Positions 22,666-33,920 are shown, counted from the first letter of the stretch. The stretch: DNA of 64,000 bases from Symbiodinium natans (GCA_905221605.1 CAJNDS010002176.1:67200-131199), one strand, 5' to 3'. Notes: a model not told the origin generated them from the letters alone. Made by a program: numbers and translations.

Positions 22666-23060
22666 ATATGCTTCCCCCCCCCCAAAGATCTACCATTTTA
22701 CATACTTTTATTATCCAGAATCCCTTCCGATCTAATCGTAGCAACAACCGATCCTGAATCAACCCTAGACACCAAACCGGCAATTAAGCCGGAAATGTTG
22801 AACAAATATTTGCTCACGGTATTCTCGCGTCCCGGGGGCTGACAGAACATGATTGTTCCGCATCACCTTATGCGCTCGAATACTTCCTAGTCTTATGGTT
22901 TGAGGCTTCTCCGTTATCTGTATTCGATATGCAACACTACCCTACACACATACAGGCAGTGGGTACTTTAACTACTTTTCACTTGCATTTCCACAGGAGG
23001 CAAGGCCTACAAACATAAGCAGAACTCTATGGGATTGACGGTATCGGATTAAAGCCTCCA
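22666..23060. other. Unique sequence, nothing recognised
   Basis: Moderately AT-rich; no open frame above the reporting size. Confidence 0.5.
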
Positions 23061-24550
23061 GGCCTATAATATGGGGGTATAAGGTTCTAATCCTAGAGAG
23101 TTTAGCGTTATAACCCTAAACCCTATATGCTTCAAGGCTTAAGGAAAACAGTAAAGCCCAAGCTTAGGATCAGGAGGCAAGGCTTCCCAAGCTGAGTTGG
23201 GAGAGACACCACGCCTAGAGGCCACCTGAAGCATCTCAGGCTTTGTTCTGTGGGTTGCTGCTAAGCATGTAGGGTCTATTCTTGAGTAACCTAGGTTTAC
23301 GTTTTTGCACTGCCCTGAGCCTTAAACTCTAAGCCTTTAACCCCTCATAGCATTTAAACCCTATTGCTAACCCCGGCAGGGTAGATGAACCCTGAAAACA
23401 CCCGAACCCTAAAGGTACCCTATTATAGGGTTTAAGGCTTAAACTAATTTGAATGCCCAAGCCTACGTTTAAACCCCCAGACCTTAAACCTTAAAAAAAA
23501 GCCTTGTAGGGCTTAAAGGTTTTATTGCTTAAACCTGGTGTACCTAAGGTCTGGGCATCTATACCTTCAGCGTTATATCCCTAGACCTTATCGGGCTTTG
23601 AGGCTTAAGGAAAACAGTTAGGGGTTTAGGGTTTAGGGTTTAAGGTTTAGGGAAAGGGGTTAAATTTCTGAGGGTTTAGGGTTACGTTTTTGCAATGCCC
23701 TAAACCCTAAACCCTGAACCTTCAACCCCTGTAGGGTTAAAACCCTATAGGGCTACCCTGAATAGGGTAGACAAAGCCTGAACAAGTCATAAACCTGTAA
23801 ACCCTACAACCTTAAAAGTTTCGAACCTCGACCTTTAAACCTATAGCATTCGAAGGCAACCTATTCGGTTTAAAACCCCCAAAGGGACCGTATGGGGATT
23901 ACGTAAGGTTGAAACCAGTTTGAATGCCCAAACCTACGTTTCAACCCCCAGACTTTAAAGGCTTTAATGCCTAAACCTGATGTACCTAAGGTCTGGGCAT
24001 TTATACTTTCAGCATGATAACCCTACACCCTATATGCTTTGAGGTCTAAGGAAAACAGTGAATTTTGCAATGCCCTTAATCTTAAACCCTGAACCTTTAA
24101 CCCCTGTAGGGTTAAAATCCTATAGGGCTAACCCCGATAGGGTAGATAATCCCCGAAAAAACCCGAGCCTTTAAACCCTATAGGGCCCAACTGTTTTGAA
24201 CCTGGACCTTTAAACCTATAGCGTTTAAAGGTAACCTCTTCGGTTTAAATGCCCAACCTTATAGGCGCCCTATAGGGTTTATAGGCTTAAACCAATTGGT
24301 ATAATGCCCAAACCTAGGTTTAAATCCCCAGAGCTTAAACCTTTAAAAGCCTTGTAGGGTTTAAAGGTCTTATAATGCCTAAACCTCAGGTACCTAAGGT
24401 CTGGGCGCGTATACCTTCAGCCCCTATGGGGCTTTACAATGCCTAAACCTCAGGTACCTAGGGTCTGGGCGTGTATACCTCCAGCGCCTATGCAGTTAAC
24501 ACCTTTGAACCATATCAGACCCCGAAAACGTTTGGGGTTCATGCTTTAAT
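23061..24550. repeat. Diverged higher-order tandem repeat of telomere-like words
   Basis: Three or more diverged copies, about 380-450 bases each, share an ordered set of words: TTAAGGAAAACAGT (near 23141, 23602, 24047), GTTTTTGCA-TGCCCT (near 23298, 23682, 24062) and GTACCTAAGGTCTGGGC (near 23540, 23985, 24390, 24458). CCTATAGGGTTTAAAGG words fill the rest. No frame is open. Confidence 0.75.
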
Positions 24551-24950
24551 GCTAGGATGCCCAGTAGTACCCTTATTCCGTTTTTGGGGGGTTAAGGTTC
24601 CCTTATAAACCCTTTAAGCAAAAAAGGGCACCCTTTTTTGAGCCTAGGTTACTGGGCAGCCTAGAATGCCTAAAGCTTAAACCCTTGAGGTTTAAGCTCT
24701 TAGCTTTAAGCGCTTAAATCTTGACTTGAACCCTAAGCCTTGAAACCTTAACCCTATAGGGTTTAAAGGTTGAGCGTTTAGGCTGAATTGCCGGCTTAAC
24801 TTTGAATGCCCGAGTCGTAAACCCTAAATCTTTAAACCTTAACCCTATAGGGTTTAAAGATTAAGGGTTTAGGTTTAATTGCCGGCTAAGGTTCAAATGC
24901 CTCAACCTGAAGCCCTAAACCTTCAAGACTTAACCCTATGGGGTTCCGTG
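24551..24950. repeat. Telomere-like degenerate words around CCTATAGGGTTTAAAGG
   Basis: Two related blocks (AACCCTATAGGGTTTAAAG near 24748 and 24840) continue the preceding repeat in a more diverged form. Confidence 0.6.
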
Positions 24951-25810
24951 AGTTTTGAACTTCAATCCAGAGTTTTGAACTTCCAAACTCCAGGATCCAA
25001 GATCCAAGACTCAAGATTCCAGGAAAAAGCTTCCACGGGATCTTGAATCCTGGATGCCGGAGTTTAGAAGTTCAATCAATTGAAACGTTTACGTTTCAGT
25101 TGAAACGGCCGGGATCCAAGATCCAAGATCGAAGATTTCCCAGGACTCTATCCAAGGCATCTTGGAATCCTAGATCTCGAAAGCCGGCCGTTTCAATTGA
25201 AAGGAAAACGTTTCAATTGAAACGGCCGGGATCCAAGATCCAAGATCCAAGATTTCCCAGGACTCTTGCCAGGACATCTTGGACCTCCTAAATCCAAGAC
25301 CGGCCGTTTCAATTGAAACGGAAACGTTTCAATTGAAACGGGCAGAATCCAAGATATGGGATTCCAAGATGCCTCGGCAAGGGTCCTGAGAAATCTTGGA
25401 TCTTGGATCTTGGATCCCGGCCGTTTCAATTGAAACGTTTTCGTTTCAATTGAAACGGCCGGGATCCAAGATCCAAGATCTAAGATTTCCCAGGACTCTA
25501 TCCAAGGCATCTTGGAATCCTAGATCTCGAAAGCCGGCCGTTTCAATTGAAAGGAAAACGTTTCAATTGAAACGGCCGGGATCCAAGATCCAAGATCCAA
25601 GATTTCCCAGGACTCTTGCCAGGACATCTTGGAATCCTAAATCCAAAACCGGCCGTTTCAATTGAAACGGAAACGTTTCAATTGAAACGGGCAGAATCCA
25701 AGATATAGGATTCCAAGATGCCTCGGCAAGAGTCCTGAGAAATCTTGGATCTTGGATCTTGGATCCCGGCCGTTTCAATTGAAACGTTTTCGTTTCAATT
25801 GAAACGGCCG
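24951..25810. repeat. Palindromic satellite with GTTTCAATTGAAAC nodes
   Basis: Palindromic nodes of paired TTTCAATTGAAA words flanked by GGCCG recur about every 117 bases (centres near 25090, 25205, 25321, 25440, 25555, 25671, 25790). The segments between nodes alternate in orientation. Segments three apart are nearly identical, giving a 350-base higher-order period. At the 25440 node the arms pair perfectly for 25 bases around a TTTT loop and almost perfectly well beyond. The stretch 24951-25080 is a diverged copy. Confidence 0.93.
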
Positions 25811-26072
25811 GCTTTCGAGGCGACATCTTTGGATTGTGAGGCAGATGCAATTTCAGTGGGAGGCAGACGAATGTGATTTTATTGTGAAATTTCATAAAGA
25901 AGCAGACGGATCTTGTTTCATTACTAGAAAAGGTGGCAAAACGGTAGATCTTTGGGGGGGGGTACCATATATATCTATGCCTTATATCATCCCTTTTTGC
26001 CTAAGAAGCCCTAAATAACCTCAGATAACCCAGGTCCCTCCTTTAGTCCCTTGAAAGGGAATCTCTTGCCAT

Positions 26073-26190
26073 GTGGGGGTCCAATAGTAGGATCTCAATA
26101 TCAGTTTAGGGTTTAGGGTTTAGGGTTTAGGGTTTAGGGTTTAGGGTTTAGGGTTTAGGGTTTAGGATAAGGACCCCAATAGTTCAGGAA
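26073..26190. mobile_element. Family C element interrupted by telomeric array
   Basis: GGGGGTCCAATAGTAGGATC at the left and ATAAGGACCCCAATAG at the right are adjacent inner words of family C read in reverse. A 64-base TTTAGGG array (26104-26167) lies between them. Confidence 0.7.
26104..26167 (+). repeat. Perfect telomeric array inside family C element
   Basis: About nine uninterrupted units. Confidence 0.96.
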
Positions 26191-26332
26191 CCTGGGATCA
26201 TTCGGGAGCTTGCGCTTTGCGAGGTGTGCTTTGTGGATCTAATGACTTGGATCGGAGGGATCTTCATTGGTTGACGTGAGCATATGTGAGCATATGTGAG
26301 CAGAAGTATGTTTCGTTAACTGCAGTGCCTGT

Positions 26333-26427
26333 GGGTACTGTATTGGGGTCCTTCTTCGAAGGGAACCCTACGACTTGGGGACCATATTCGGGGTCCCTTA
26401 CTTTCGTAAACCCCCATGCTTCTGCCC
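26333..26427. mobile_element. Family C element
   Basis: GGTACTGTATTGGGGTCC at the left, CCCTTACTTTCGTAAACCCC at the right; the left tip is missing. Confidence 0.75.
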
Positions 26428-26429
26428 AG

Positions 26430-26875
26430 CCTACTTCGAACAACCCCGAGTCAACATGACCAGGTTCCATAGCGGCGGCGCTTGAGACCATAGCGGAGGC
26501 GCAGATTGTAACAAGGGATTCCGCCCCCGGCTTGCCTTGATTCAAAAACGCGCCTATTGCAGCCTTGCACGGTTGTGGTTTGCTGCCCGGTGGCAGCCGG
26601 GTTGCAGTCGCGCGCTCCTTTTCGAGTGGAGAATGAGAAGCATGGGGGTTTCCGATTAAAGCTCGGACCGATGATTGAACCTTGACAGAGTCTTCTCCTG
26701 CTGGGTGTCGGTTTTGGGGTTTGGGTTTTTGGGCCATCTGTGAAAAAGCTGAGACTTCCTGTTTACAGTCTTAAGTCCCAAGGACCAGCAGCTGTTGGAC
26801 AGCGACAAGACAGCGGGAAGCCCAGGCTATCAAGGATGTGCCAAGACTCGCGGAGCCTGAACCTTAAGAACATAA
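26430..26875. other. Unique sequence, nothing recognised
   Basis: A 157-codon minus-strand frame crosses the C element and has no motif. Confidence 0.45.
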
Positions 26876-27002
26876 AACCCTAAACCCTAAACCCTAAACA
26901 TCTCCCTACACCGGGGTGAGGGAGGGGGGGGGGTGGGGTCGGCACGGTCTACTCTAGGGGTCGGAAGAATTACGCAGGGTCCTTTCTTGATTATACTAGA
27001 AT

Positions 27003-27040
27003 GCCCCCCCCCCCCCCCCCCCCAAAAAAAAAAAAAAACT
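27003..27040 (+). repeat. Poly-C then poly-A homopolymer junction
   Basis: About 20 C directly followed by about 15 A. Confidence 0.95.
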
Positions 27041-27220
27041 TCTCTAATCATTTCGGCCCGTATACTTACACGACTGACACCACCCTGAACTCTGGCTTCC
27101 GGCGCAGCCCGAGGTGTTCATGCAGGATGGCCTGGTGCTGTCCAAAGAGAAGGTGATGACCGGAAAGGCAAGCCCTGGGGCACTTTTTGGGGAAGCCAAT
27201 GAAAACAGCAACTCCGTCAG

Positions 27221-27596
27221 ACCCTAAACCCTAAACCCTTGTAAACCCTAAACCCTAAACCATAAACCCTTATAAACCCTAAACCCCAAACCCCAAACCC
27301 CAAACCCCACACCCTAAACCCTAGACCCTCGACCCCAAACCCCAAACCCCAAACCCCAAACCCCAAACCCCAAACCCCAAACCCCAAACCCCACATCCCA
27401 AACCCCAAACCCCAAACCCCAAACCCCAAACCCCAAACCCCAAACCCCAAACCCCAAACCCCAGACCCCAGACCCCAGACCCCAGACCCCAAACCCCAAA
27501 CCCCAAACCCCAATCACCAAACCTCAAACCACAAACCCCAAACCCCAAACCCCAAACCCCAAACCCCAAACCCCAAACCCCAAACAAACCTCTGGA
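27221..27596 (-). repeat. Long CCCCAAA variant telomeric array
   Basis: About 375 bases. After some CCCTAAA units, most of the array is CCCCAAA, with a short CCCCAGA block near 27460. CCCCAAA is the complement of TTTGGGG. Confidence 0.95.
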
Positions 27597-27695
27597 TCCA
27601 GGCTGCAGAGCGCGTGCCAGTGCTGCACTCGCCTTGGGAGCTCGTCACAGAGGCTCCCCGCGAGTTGAGAGGCTTTTTTTAGGGCTTACGGGCGT

Positions 27696-27785
27696 TGAGG
27701 GTTTAGGGTTTAGGGTTTTCTGGCTTTCGGGTTTAGGGTTTTCTGGCTTTTGGGGTTTAGGGGTTTGGGTTTGGGGTTGAGGGGT
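27696..27785 (+). repeat. Degenerate telomeric array
   Basis: TTTAGGG units with TTTTCTGGC inserts. Confidence 0.8.
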
Positions 27786-28059
27786 TTCGGTGCGTCCGGC
27801 TGCATGGGTGTTGGTCTTCAGTCGAGAAGGGTGGGAAGTTGTGAGGGAGTGGGCACATAAAAAGTGTTGACTTGCTGAAGCGTGACCAGACGCAACATCA
27901 TCGACCACGTTCAGCACTTGTACCACGACTTCGTTGAAGAAGTCAGCGGCGATGCAGTGCAGAGAGAGGGAATGCTTAAGCCGACACGATCGCAGCAAGT
28001 CACAGTCCGCGTGCCTGCACGCGTTGCTCCGCGGAGTATTAGCAATTCTTGCAGCAGCC
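27786..28059. other. Unique sequence, nothing recognised
   Basis: No supported gene. Confidence 0.5.
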
Positions 28060-28140
28060 AAACCCTCAACCCTAAACCCTAAAGCAGAAACCCTAAACCC
28101 TAAACCCTACACCCTGAATCCTCGATTCCTAAGCCCTAAA
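28060..28140 (-). repeat. Degenerate telomeric array
   Basis: About nine units in two blocks. Confidence 0.85.
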
Positions 28141-28476
28141 CAGGGAAGCCAGAACGACCCGTGATGTGCACGAGTCCATTTTGCCCCCTGTACCGCTTCC
28201 CCATGCCATGACCATGACTCCTACAGCCCCGGATTAGTCCGGGGGGCAGTCCTAGAGCTCCTCTACTACTTGCTGAAGAACCCCCCAAAAAAGAAAGCAG
28301 AAGTAATCCCCTTTGCAGCCTTACAGGGAGGAATAGTTTTTTTTTTTTTGGGGGCCTTCCTGAGGCCTGCAAGCACAATTGCATGAAGTGTTCAAAGCGA
28401 AGGAGCTCGTGACTCGACGCTTTGGAGCCAACTCCACCTCCGCGCGTGGCCTCAGGCATGGCGTGCTTGTCTCTTC

Positions 28477-28514
<38 letters not shown>

Positions 28515-28965
28515 AGTTGGTGTTGGCTTACCCTTCAGGCCTTTTGAGATTTCACGTTTCTACCCGGTCTTTGAGCAGTTCCCACGAGCGCGTCAGTCAG
28601 CTCAAGTCATCACCATCATTATCATCACCGTTTAACTCGCCTGATCAGCTGCGCTTGTTTGTTCGTTTGTTCTTTTTTTACTGCTGCTTGGGAGGAGTGC
28701 GACTGTGATGCGAATTCCGTTGCTGAGAAGATCTAAAAAAGAACTTCGGATCTTAAACTTAGGAGCACAATGAGTTTGCCATTACGGAGTCTAGGCCGGT
28801 CGATCCCTGCCCGTCTCGACAGCAACGCGCTCGGGAGAACGACTTTCATGTTTCATTTTGTTTAGTCCTTCTTTTCTCACAGGTGCCAGATAGAGAGAGA
28901 GAGAGAGAGGGCAACGCAAAAGAGGGCTTTGGGGGTCGTGCAAATCTCCGCCAAGGCGGAGGGGC
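28141..28965. other. Unique sequence with (TG)n and (GA)n microsatellites
   Basis: (TG)n at 28478-28514 and (GA)n at 28893-28909; no supported gene. Confidence 0.6.
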
Positions 28966-29142
28966 TTGGGATGTGCCCCCTTATACTAACAGCTCCTTAA
29001 TAGGGATGATCATAGGGGGACTATAATCCCCATTAAATGACTGTTAGTATAAGGCTCCCTTATACTAAAAAATCCTGAATAGGGACTAGCATCGGGGGAC
29101 TGTAATCCCTACTAAGGACTGCTAGGATAAGGGTGATCCCAA
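28966..29142. mobile_element. Family A composite element with 8-bp target duplication
   Basis: Ends TTGGGATGTGCCCCC and GGGTGATCCCAA, with two internal foldback units in tandem. GGAGGGGC flanks both sides exactly (28958-28965 and 29143-29150). Confidence 0.88.
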
Positions 29143-29237
29143 GGAGGGGCGGCTTCCTCATCGTTCGGTCCTCTCTGTCCGCCCCACCGGCTCGAAAAAC
29201 CGACTCGAAAGCACCAGTCATTCTCTTTCTGAACTGG

Positions 29238-29364
29238 TAGGGTTTAGGGTTTAGGGTTTAGGGTTTAGGGTTTAGGGCTTAGGGTTTAGGGCTTAGGGCT
29301 TAGGGTTTAGGGTTTAGGGCTTAGGGCTTAGGGCTTAGGGTTTAGGGTTTAGGGTTTAGGGTTG
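29238..29364 (+). repeat. Telomeric array with CTTAGGG variants
   Basis: About 18 units, six or so CTTAGGG in clusters. Confidence 0.95.
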
Positions 29365-30460
29365 CTTGTTTCCCGCAGCCAAGAAGCTCTTTCGCAGGGC
29401 CCTCCTTGGTGAGGCGTCGGCTGCAGAGGCGGTGGCTGCTGGTTGGTTCAAAGCTTGCAGCAGTTTCTTCTTCAGGGTCTAGGGTTTAGGGTTCAGGGTT
29501 GGAGGGGGGATGAGGGTGGGTTGGGGCTCTTGGATGATGCCCCATTCACTACACTGTACACTTTACTTCCGGCATTCTGCGTGAGAGGTCCACGTCTCCG
29601 GTGCGCTGCGGCAGATCGTATGCCTTTGACCGCTCTTGCACTGCTCTCGCTGCAGCTTCCGGCTCCCAAGGTCAGGGAGGTTTCAACAATTGGAGCTCGG
29701 AGGGGCTGCGGTTTCCTGCCGTGGGCACCACGGCCCACGGTCGGCCACTTGTGCTTACGAAGAGTTGTGGCGAGGTGAGCTTGGAACCTTCTTCATAGGC
29801 TTTTTGCTATGCTCCAGCGCTACAGTGACGTACAGGCCATTACAGACCTCGTGCCTACATCCGAAGGATGCAGCCAAACTAAGGAATCTTAAGAAATCTA
29901 AGGAATCGAATCTAAGGTCATGAGTGCGTCGACCCAAGCCGCCTCCTCTTCTGCACCTGCAACTCTGCCCTTGCAGGCACGCCGGGAACAGGGGGCGGGG
30001 GGGTTGGCTACATGTCAAGAAGCCTGGCCTTGACAGTGCCTCAACATCCCACATGGTTGGCTTGTAGGGCTTCAGGGGAGGATGAGAACAAAGTTGGGGG
30101 CTCGAAGAGGGCTCTTACGCGCCAACGAGCTCTTGGCGCAGCTCAAGCCTGCAAGGAAGAGACGACCGAGGAGGTGGCGGGTGGCCCCGCATCTTCAGAT
30201 CACGTGCCTGCCGGTGCTTCCGGCTGATTGGCGATGCCATTGAGGGTCTTGGGCCTGGGTGGCTGTTAGGCTGTTGGGGTGTGGGATGATTTACAGCCAT
30301 GTCGTTCTTTGTCTGGGCGTGCACGTTTCGATTTTTTTTAGGGCACGTCGCTGACGGAAGACTTTCCGATGCCAGAAGAATGCTTCACTCGGAAACTTCG
30401 ATTTAGAAGGTCTCTTGCGAGACTCTTTCCCTGCTTGTACCCATTGTAGGTACTATTAGG
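29365..30460. other. Unique sequence, nothing recognised
   Basis: Many overlapping frames on both strands; none has motifs. Short TTTAGGG/TTCAGGG block at 29474-29500. Confidence 0.45.
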
Positions 30461-30735
30461 ATATATATATATATGTATCTATATACCCACATATATATAT
30501 ATATGTATTTATTTGTTTGTTTATTTGTTTATTTGTTTATTTATTTATCTGTTTGTTTATTTGTTTATTTGTTTATTTGTTTATTTGTTTATTTGTTTAT
30601 TTGTTTATTTGTTTATTTGTTTATTTGTTTATTTGTTTATTTGTTTATTTGTTTATTTGTTGTTTTTGTTTTTTTTTTTTTTTTTTTTTTGTTTTTTTTT
30701 GTTTTTTTGTTTATTCGTTTATTTGTTTATTTATA
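30461..30735 (+). repeat. (TTTATTTG)n repeat and poly-T
   Basis: (AT)n, then about 20 TTTATTTG units, then T runs broken by G. Phe/Leu/Tyr frames resembling membrane proteins are artefacts. Confidence 0.95.
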
Positions 30736-31485
30736 TATTGCGCTCGAAAAAGAGCGACTAACATGACAGGCCTGGGCCGATCAGCAAAATGTTGTCTTCA
30801 CATCCATTCTCCAACTGGGATTCTACGAACGAACACCCCATTGCAATCCGAATGCAACCGTTCTATTGATCAAAGGTACTTTACTTGCCAGACGCCCCAG
30901 AAGCCGCATGATTGCCAGGGGGATCTACTGCTTTCCCATGTCTTTGATTACAGTTCGCTTGTACACGACTACGGTACATCATTCAGCTGTCAGGATGCCC
31001 CAGAGTCGTAGCTGTCAGGATGCCCGCTAGAACTTACTACATCGCATCCAGATCGACGGCAGGCGCGACTCCTGTAGCAGGCCTCCGGCAGAGAACGCCA
31101 CATGAGGACGGGCGGGCTTAGGTTGAGTGCGCTTGGTGAGGCAAGGCCAGGTCACCAGGCGAGATTGTGCTCCTGGAAATCAGGTTTGTCGGGTGTGCAC
31201 GATGGCCTTGCGAGAGGTTCAAGTCATGTTGTAGGTACGTGCCAGGACGGGCTATTGGGCCCCAGAATCCCCACAAATCAACCCTATCAAGGGCCTTTTC
31301 AGCGGGGTTATAGGGTATAATCGCCCGTCCTGCTGTTAGCTGGAGCTTCAGAGGCCTTTCAGAGTTCGACCATCGTTGCGCCCCAAAATGCGAGAGGGGA
31401 ATCCTGTGATGAGGCTGGCACCTGCAACCCGTGTATCTTTTTCAACTCGGAGCACGGCTGCAGCCGTGGAAGCTGCGTGGTTGAA
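30736..31485. other. Unique sequence, nothing recognised
   Basis: The 164-codon frame at 30517-31011 is half repeat and is not supported. Confidence 0.45.
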
Positions 31486-31548
31486 GCCCTAAACCCTAAA
31501 CCCTAAACCCTAAACCCTAAATCCCAAACCCGAAACCCTAAACCCTAA
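31486..31548 (-). repeat. Interstitial telomeric array
   Basis: About nine units. Confidence 0.93.
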
Positions 31549-31560
31549 AGGGAGGGCTGT

Positions 31561-31655
31561 CGAGGTGGGTTTTTACGACAGTTTGGGGGGCACCGAATGT
31601 AGACCCCCAAATAGTGGGAGCCTCTTTTCATAAGAATCCCAAAAAACCTCCCTTC
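31561..31655. mobile_element. Family C element, degraded
   Basis: GTGGGTTTTTACGACAGTTT, then TAGACCCCCAAATAGTGGGA. Confidence 0.6.
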
Positions 31656-31865
31656 ATGTCGTTAAACCTCTCACGGGTTTGGCACGTTCGGGGCTTCGGG
31701 GTTCTGGGGATATCGAGCTCTTCTTTGTTGGGCAGATGCTAACTGCGGATCGCCAACACTTCCCCATCCCCCCCCCCTCCCCCCCCATCCCCTCCCCCCG
31801 CAAGAGCGTGCTCCAAGAGTGGCAAAAGAAGTCCAATTCCCGAAGCCCCGACCGAGTACCCTAAA

Positions 31866-31920
31866 AAAATCCCTGAAAGGGTATATGATGTAGGGCCCGA
31901 ATTCCCTCATTCCCAACTAG
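31866..31920. mobile_element. Family B fragment
   Basis: AGGGCCCGAATTCCCTCATT and CCCAACTAG, the right end of a B-like element. Confidence 0.4.
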
Positions 31921-32381
31921 CCTGGGGGGGAGAGACTCGGGGAGTTCAATTCAAGGTCGCTGCCCTTTTTGCCACCTGCGCCACCCTCCAGATGCACACG
32001 ATTCGCCACATCGGCCGCGCAAGTCCATGCGTCAGAAGGCTGCTTGGCGTGACCTCATGTGTGAGAGGCACCTTTCAAAAAAAAAGGCGCGAGAAACCCC
32101 CCGTAAGGCTTGAGCATTTTTTTGGGGTGAAGCTTATGAGGTTGATGGTGAGAGCGAGAAAGGGTTTTGGGTGCAAGGGCCGGATACGGGGGATGCCACG
32201 CATTCCTGTCAGCGGCCCTGTTGAAAGGCGAGTAGGTCGTGCCACTACTTCGCCCCCCCTTGCCAACCCAATGGCGGATCTCCCACACTGCATCCCCAAA
32301 GTTGCGTACTCTTACAAAAACCCGCCGCGATTGCTGAAGTGCACCGTCAGATCTTGAGAGTGGGTCATCCCAACCTCCCGT
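31921..32381. other. Unique sequence, nothing recognised
   Basis: A 121-codon frame has no motif. Confidence 0.45.
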
Positions 32382-32432
32382 CCTAAACCCTAAACCCTAA
32401 ACCCTAAACCCTAAACCCTAAACCCTAAACCC
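32382..32432 (-). repeat. Interstitial telomeric array
   Basis: About seven units. Confidence 0.95.
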
Positions 32433-32549
32433 TCTGACCCCTAGACCTCGGAGACCTCAGAGCCGACCCCAATGAAACGCCCCAGGTTAAGAAGACGATC
32501 ACTGCACTTCTCACAAGGTACGACCAGTCCCCAGAGACACTTGGCTTCT

Positions 32550-32628
32550 AGGTTTAGGGTTTAGGGTTTAGGGTTTGGGGTTTGGGGTTTGGGGTTTAGT
32601 TTTTTTTTTTTTAAGGGTTTAGGGTTAG
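32550..32628 (+). repeat. Telomeric array with TTTGGGG and a poly-T run
   Basis: Two blocks split by a T run. Confidence 0.88.
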
Positions 32629-33209
32629 AGGTAGGGGGGGATGCAAGCGTAGAAGTTTCGGCCGCAGTGTGGGCGCAACTCGAACTATGCTCTTAATGGA
32701 GCTAAGGCCTTCGGCGGCCAAGCAAGCTCGCTTACTCCGTTTCATTTTTTTTTGAGGCCCTGAGGTTCGGTGTGCTGTCGAGCTGCATCTCTGATACTGA
32801 TAGCGATAGGGTCGGTTTGACTCTGTGTGGTCTTCATATCCTAGCCGCCCTAGCCTTGCGTGAGCTGACGCATCATGAATGGATCTAGTTTGTCTAGCGT
32901 TAGATGCCCAAGCAGTGTGCAGAAGTTGTGCAATGTGGGCTCGTGCAGCGTGGCGCTTCGCTGAGACTGCACGCATTGCCCTGCTTGCCCAAGAGCCTTG
33001 CGCTAATCCGTGTCTGTTGACGAGCACCATGCGATTTATCAGATCGAGGTTTTGTATTCCATTCGCACGGGCAAGGCGTGAAACAGCTTCATGTTGGATT
33101 GAAAGGATAGGTGGGATGGGTGGCAGTTGCGACTATGAGCGAGTCGGTAAGAAAGCTATACGGGCGAAAGCTTTGGGATGACGAGACATGATGAGCACAA
33201 CCCCACCCC
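32629..33209. other. Unique sequence, nothing recognised
   Basis: A 139-codon minus-strand frame has no family features. Confidence 0.45.
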
Positions 33210-33306
33210 CTTAAACCTAAATCTTAAACCCCCTAAAGCCCCCTAAACCCCCTAAACCCCCTAAACCCCTTAAGCCCTAAACCCTAAACCCCCCCCCCCC
33301 CCCACC
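33210..33306 (-). repeat. Telomeric-variant array CCCCTAAA plus poly-C
   Basis: CCCCCTAAA units dominate, ending in a C run. Confidence 0.85.
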
Positions 33307-33884
33307 ACCCTAATGTTCCGGCAGATCAGCTCAGGCGCGTGCACGATGAGCTTCAGGCGCTGGTGGTCAACAGTCCCTATGCGCGAAATTTTGCGACAGG
33401 CCGGGCTTTGCCAAGAGCTCAGTACTTAGGGTTGAGGGTTTAGGTTCAGAGTGAACCCTTCACCAGGCTGCCACACAGGCTTGTAGGTCAGTGCGCGACA
33501 ACTGGCCCGAAGGATCTTCTGACATCTTGAATTCCTGAAACTCAGGATCAGCTGTTCAAGTTCAAGATGTGCAGAAATTTTTGCCGGTGTCGCTCCAAAG
33601 CCCCGGAACGAGTCAAAGGTTGACTTCAGGGAAATAGGAATCCGTATCAGTCTAGAGTCTAGAGGGCTGCTCTGTTCGTCGGACAGTGCTGTGTGGTCAA
33701 GACCAGCATTATCACTGTCCACCTACCCTCCCCCTGTCGTCATTAAAAACGCATGAACTACAAGCCAATACGCATGTAAACGCCCGTGTGTTAAATGAGT
33801 GCCACCCAAAATAGGGGGCATCCCTCATATGATCTAACGGACTGTCGCCCGCAGCCGGCCACGCCCCAGAGCGACAGCAACTAA
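33307..33884. other. Unique sequence, nothing recognised
   Basis: No supported gene. Confidence 0.5.
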
Positions 33885-33920
33885 GGTTTAGGGTTTAGGG
33901 TTTAGGTTTAAGGTTTAGGT
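33885..33920 (+). repeat. Short telomeric array
   Basis: About four units, partly degenerate. Confidence 0.85.

Noticed and set aside
24951-25810. CRISPR array
   Set aside because: The repeats are palindromic nodes with near-identical segments between them, not unique spacers.
27217-27587. Repetitive Gly-Val-Trp-Gly-Leu frames on the minus strand
   Set aside because: Three overlapping frames of the CCCCAAA array, a multiple-frame artefact.
30473-31011. Membrane-protein-like frame rich in Leu, Phe, Tyr and Val
   Set aside because: Encoded by (TTTATTTG)n and poly-T, so it only imitates a hydrophobic protein.
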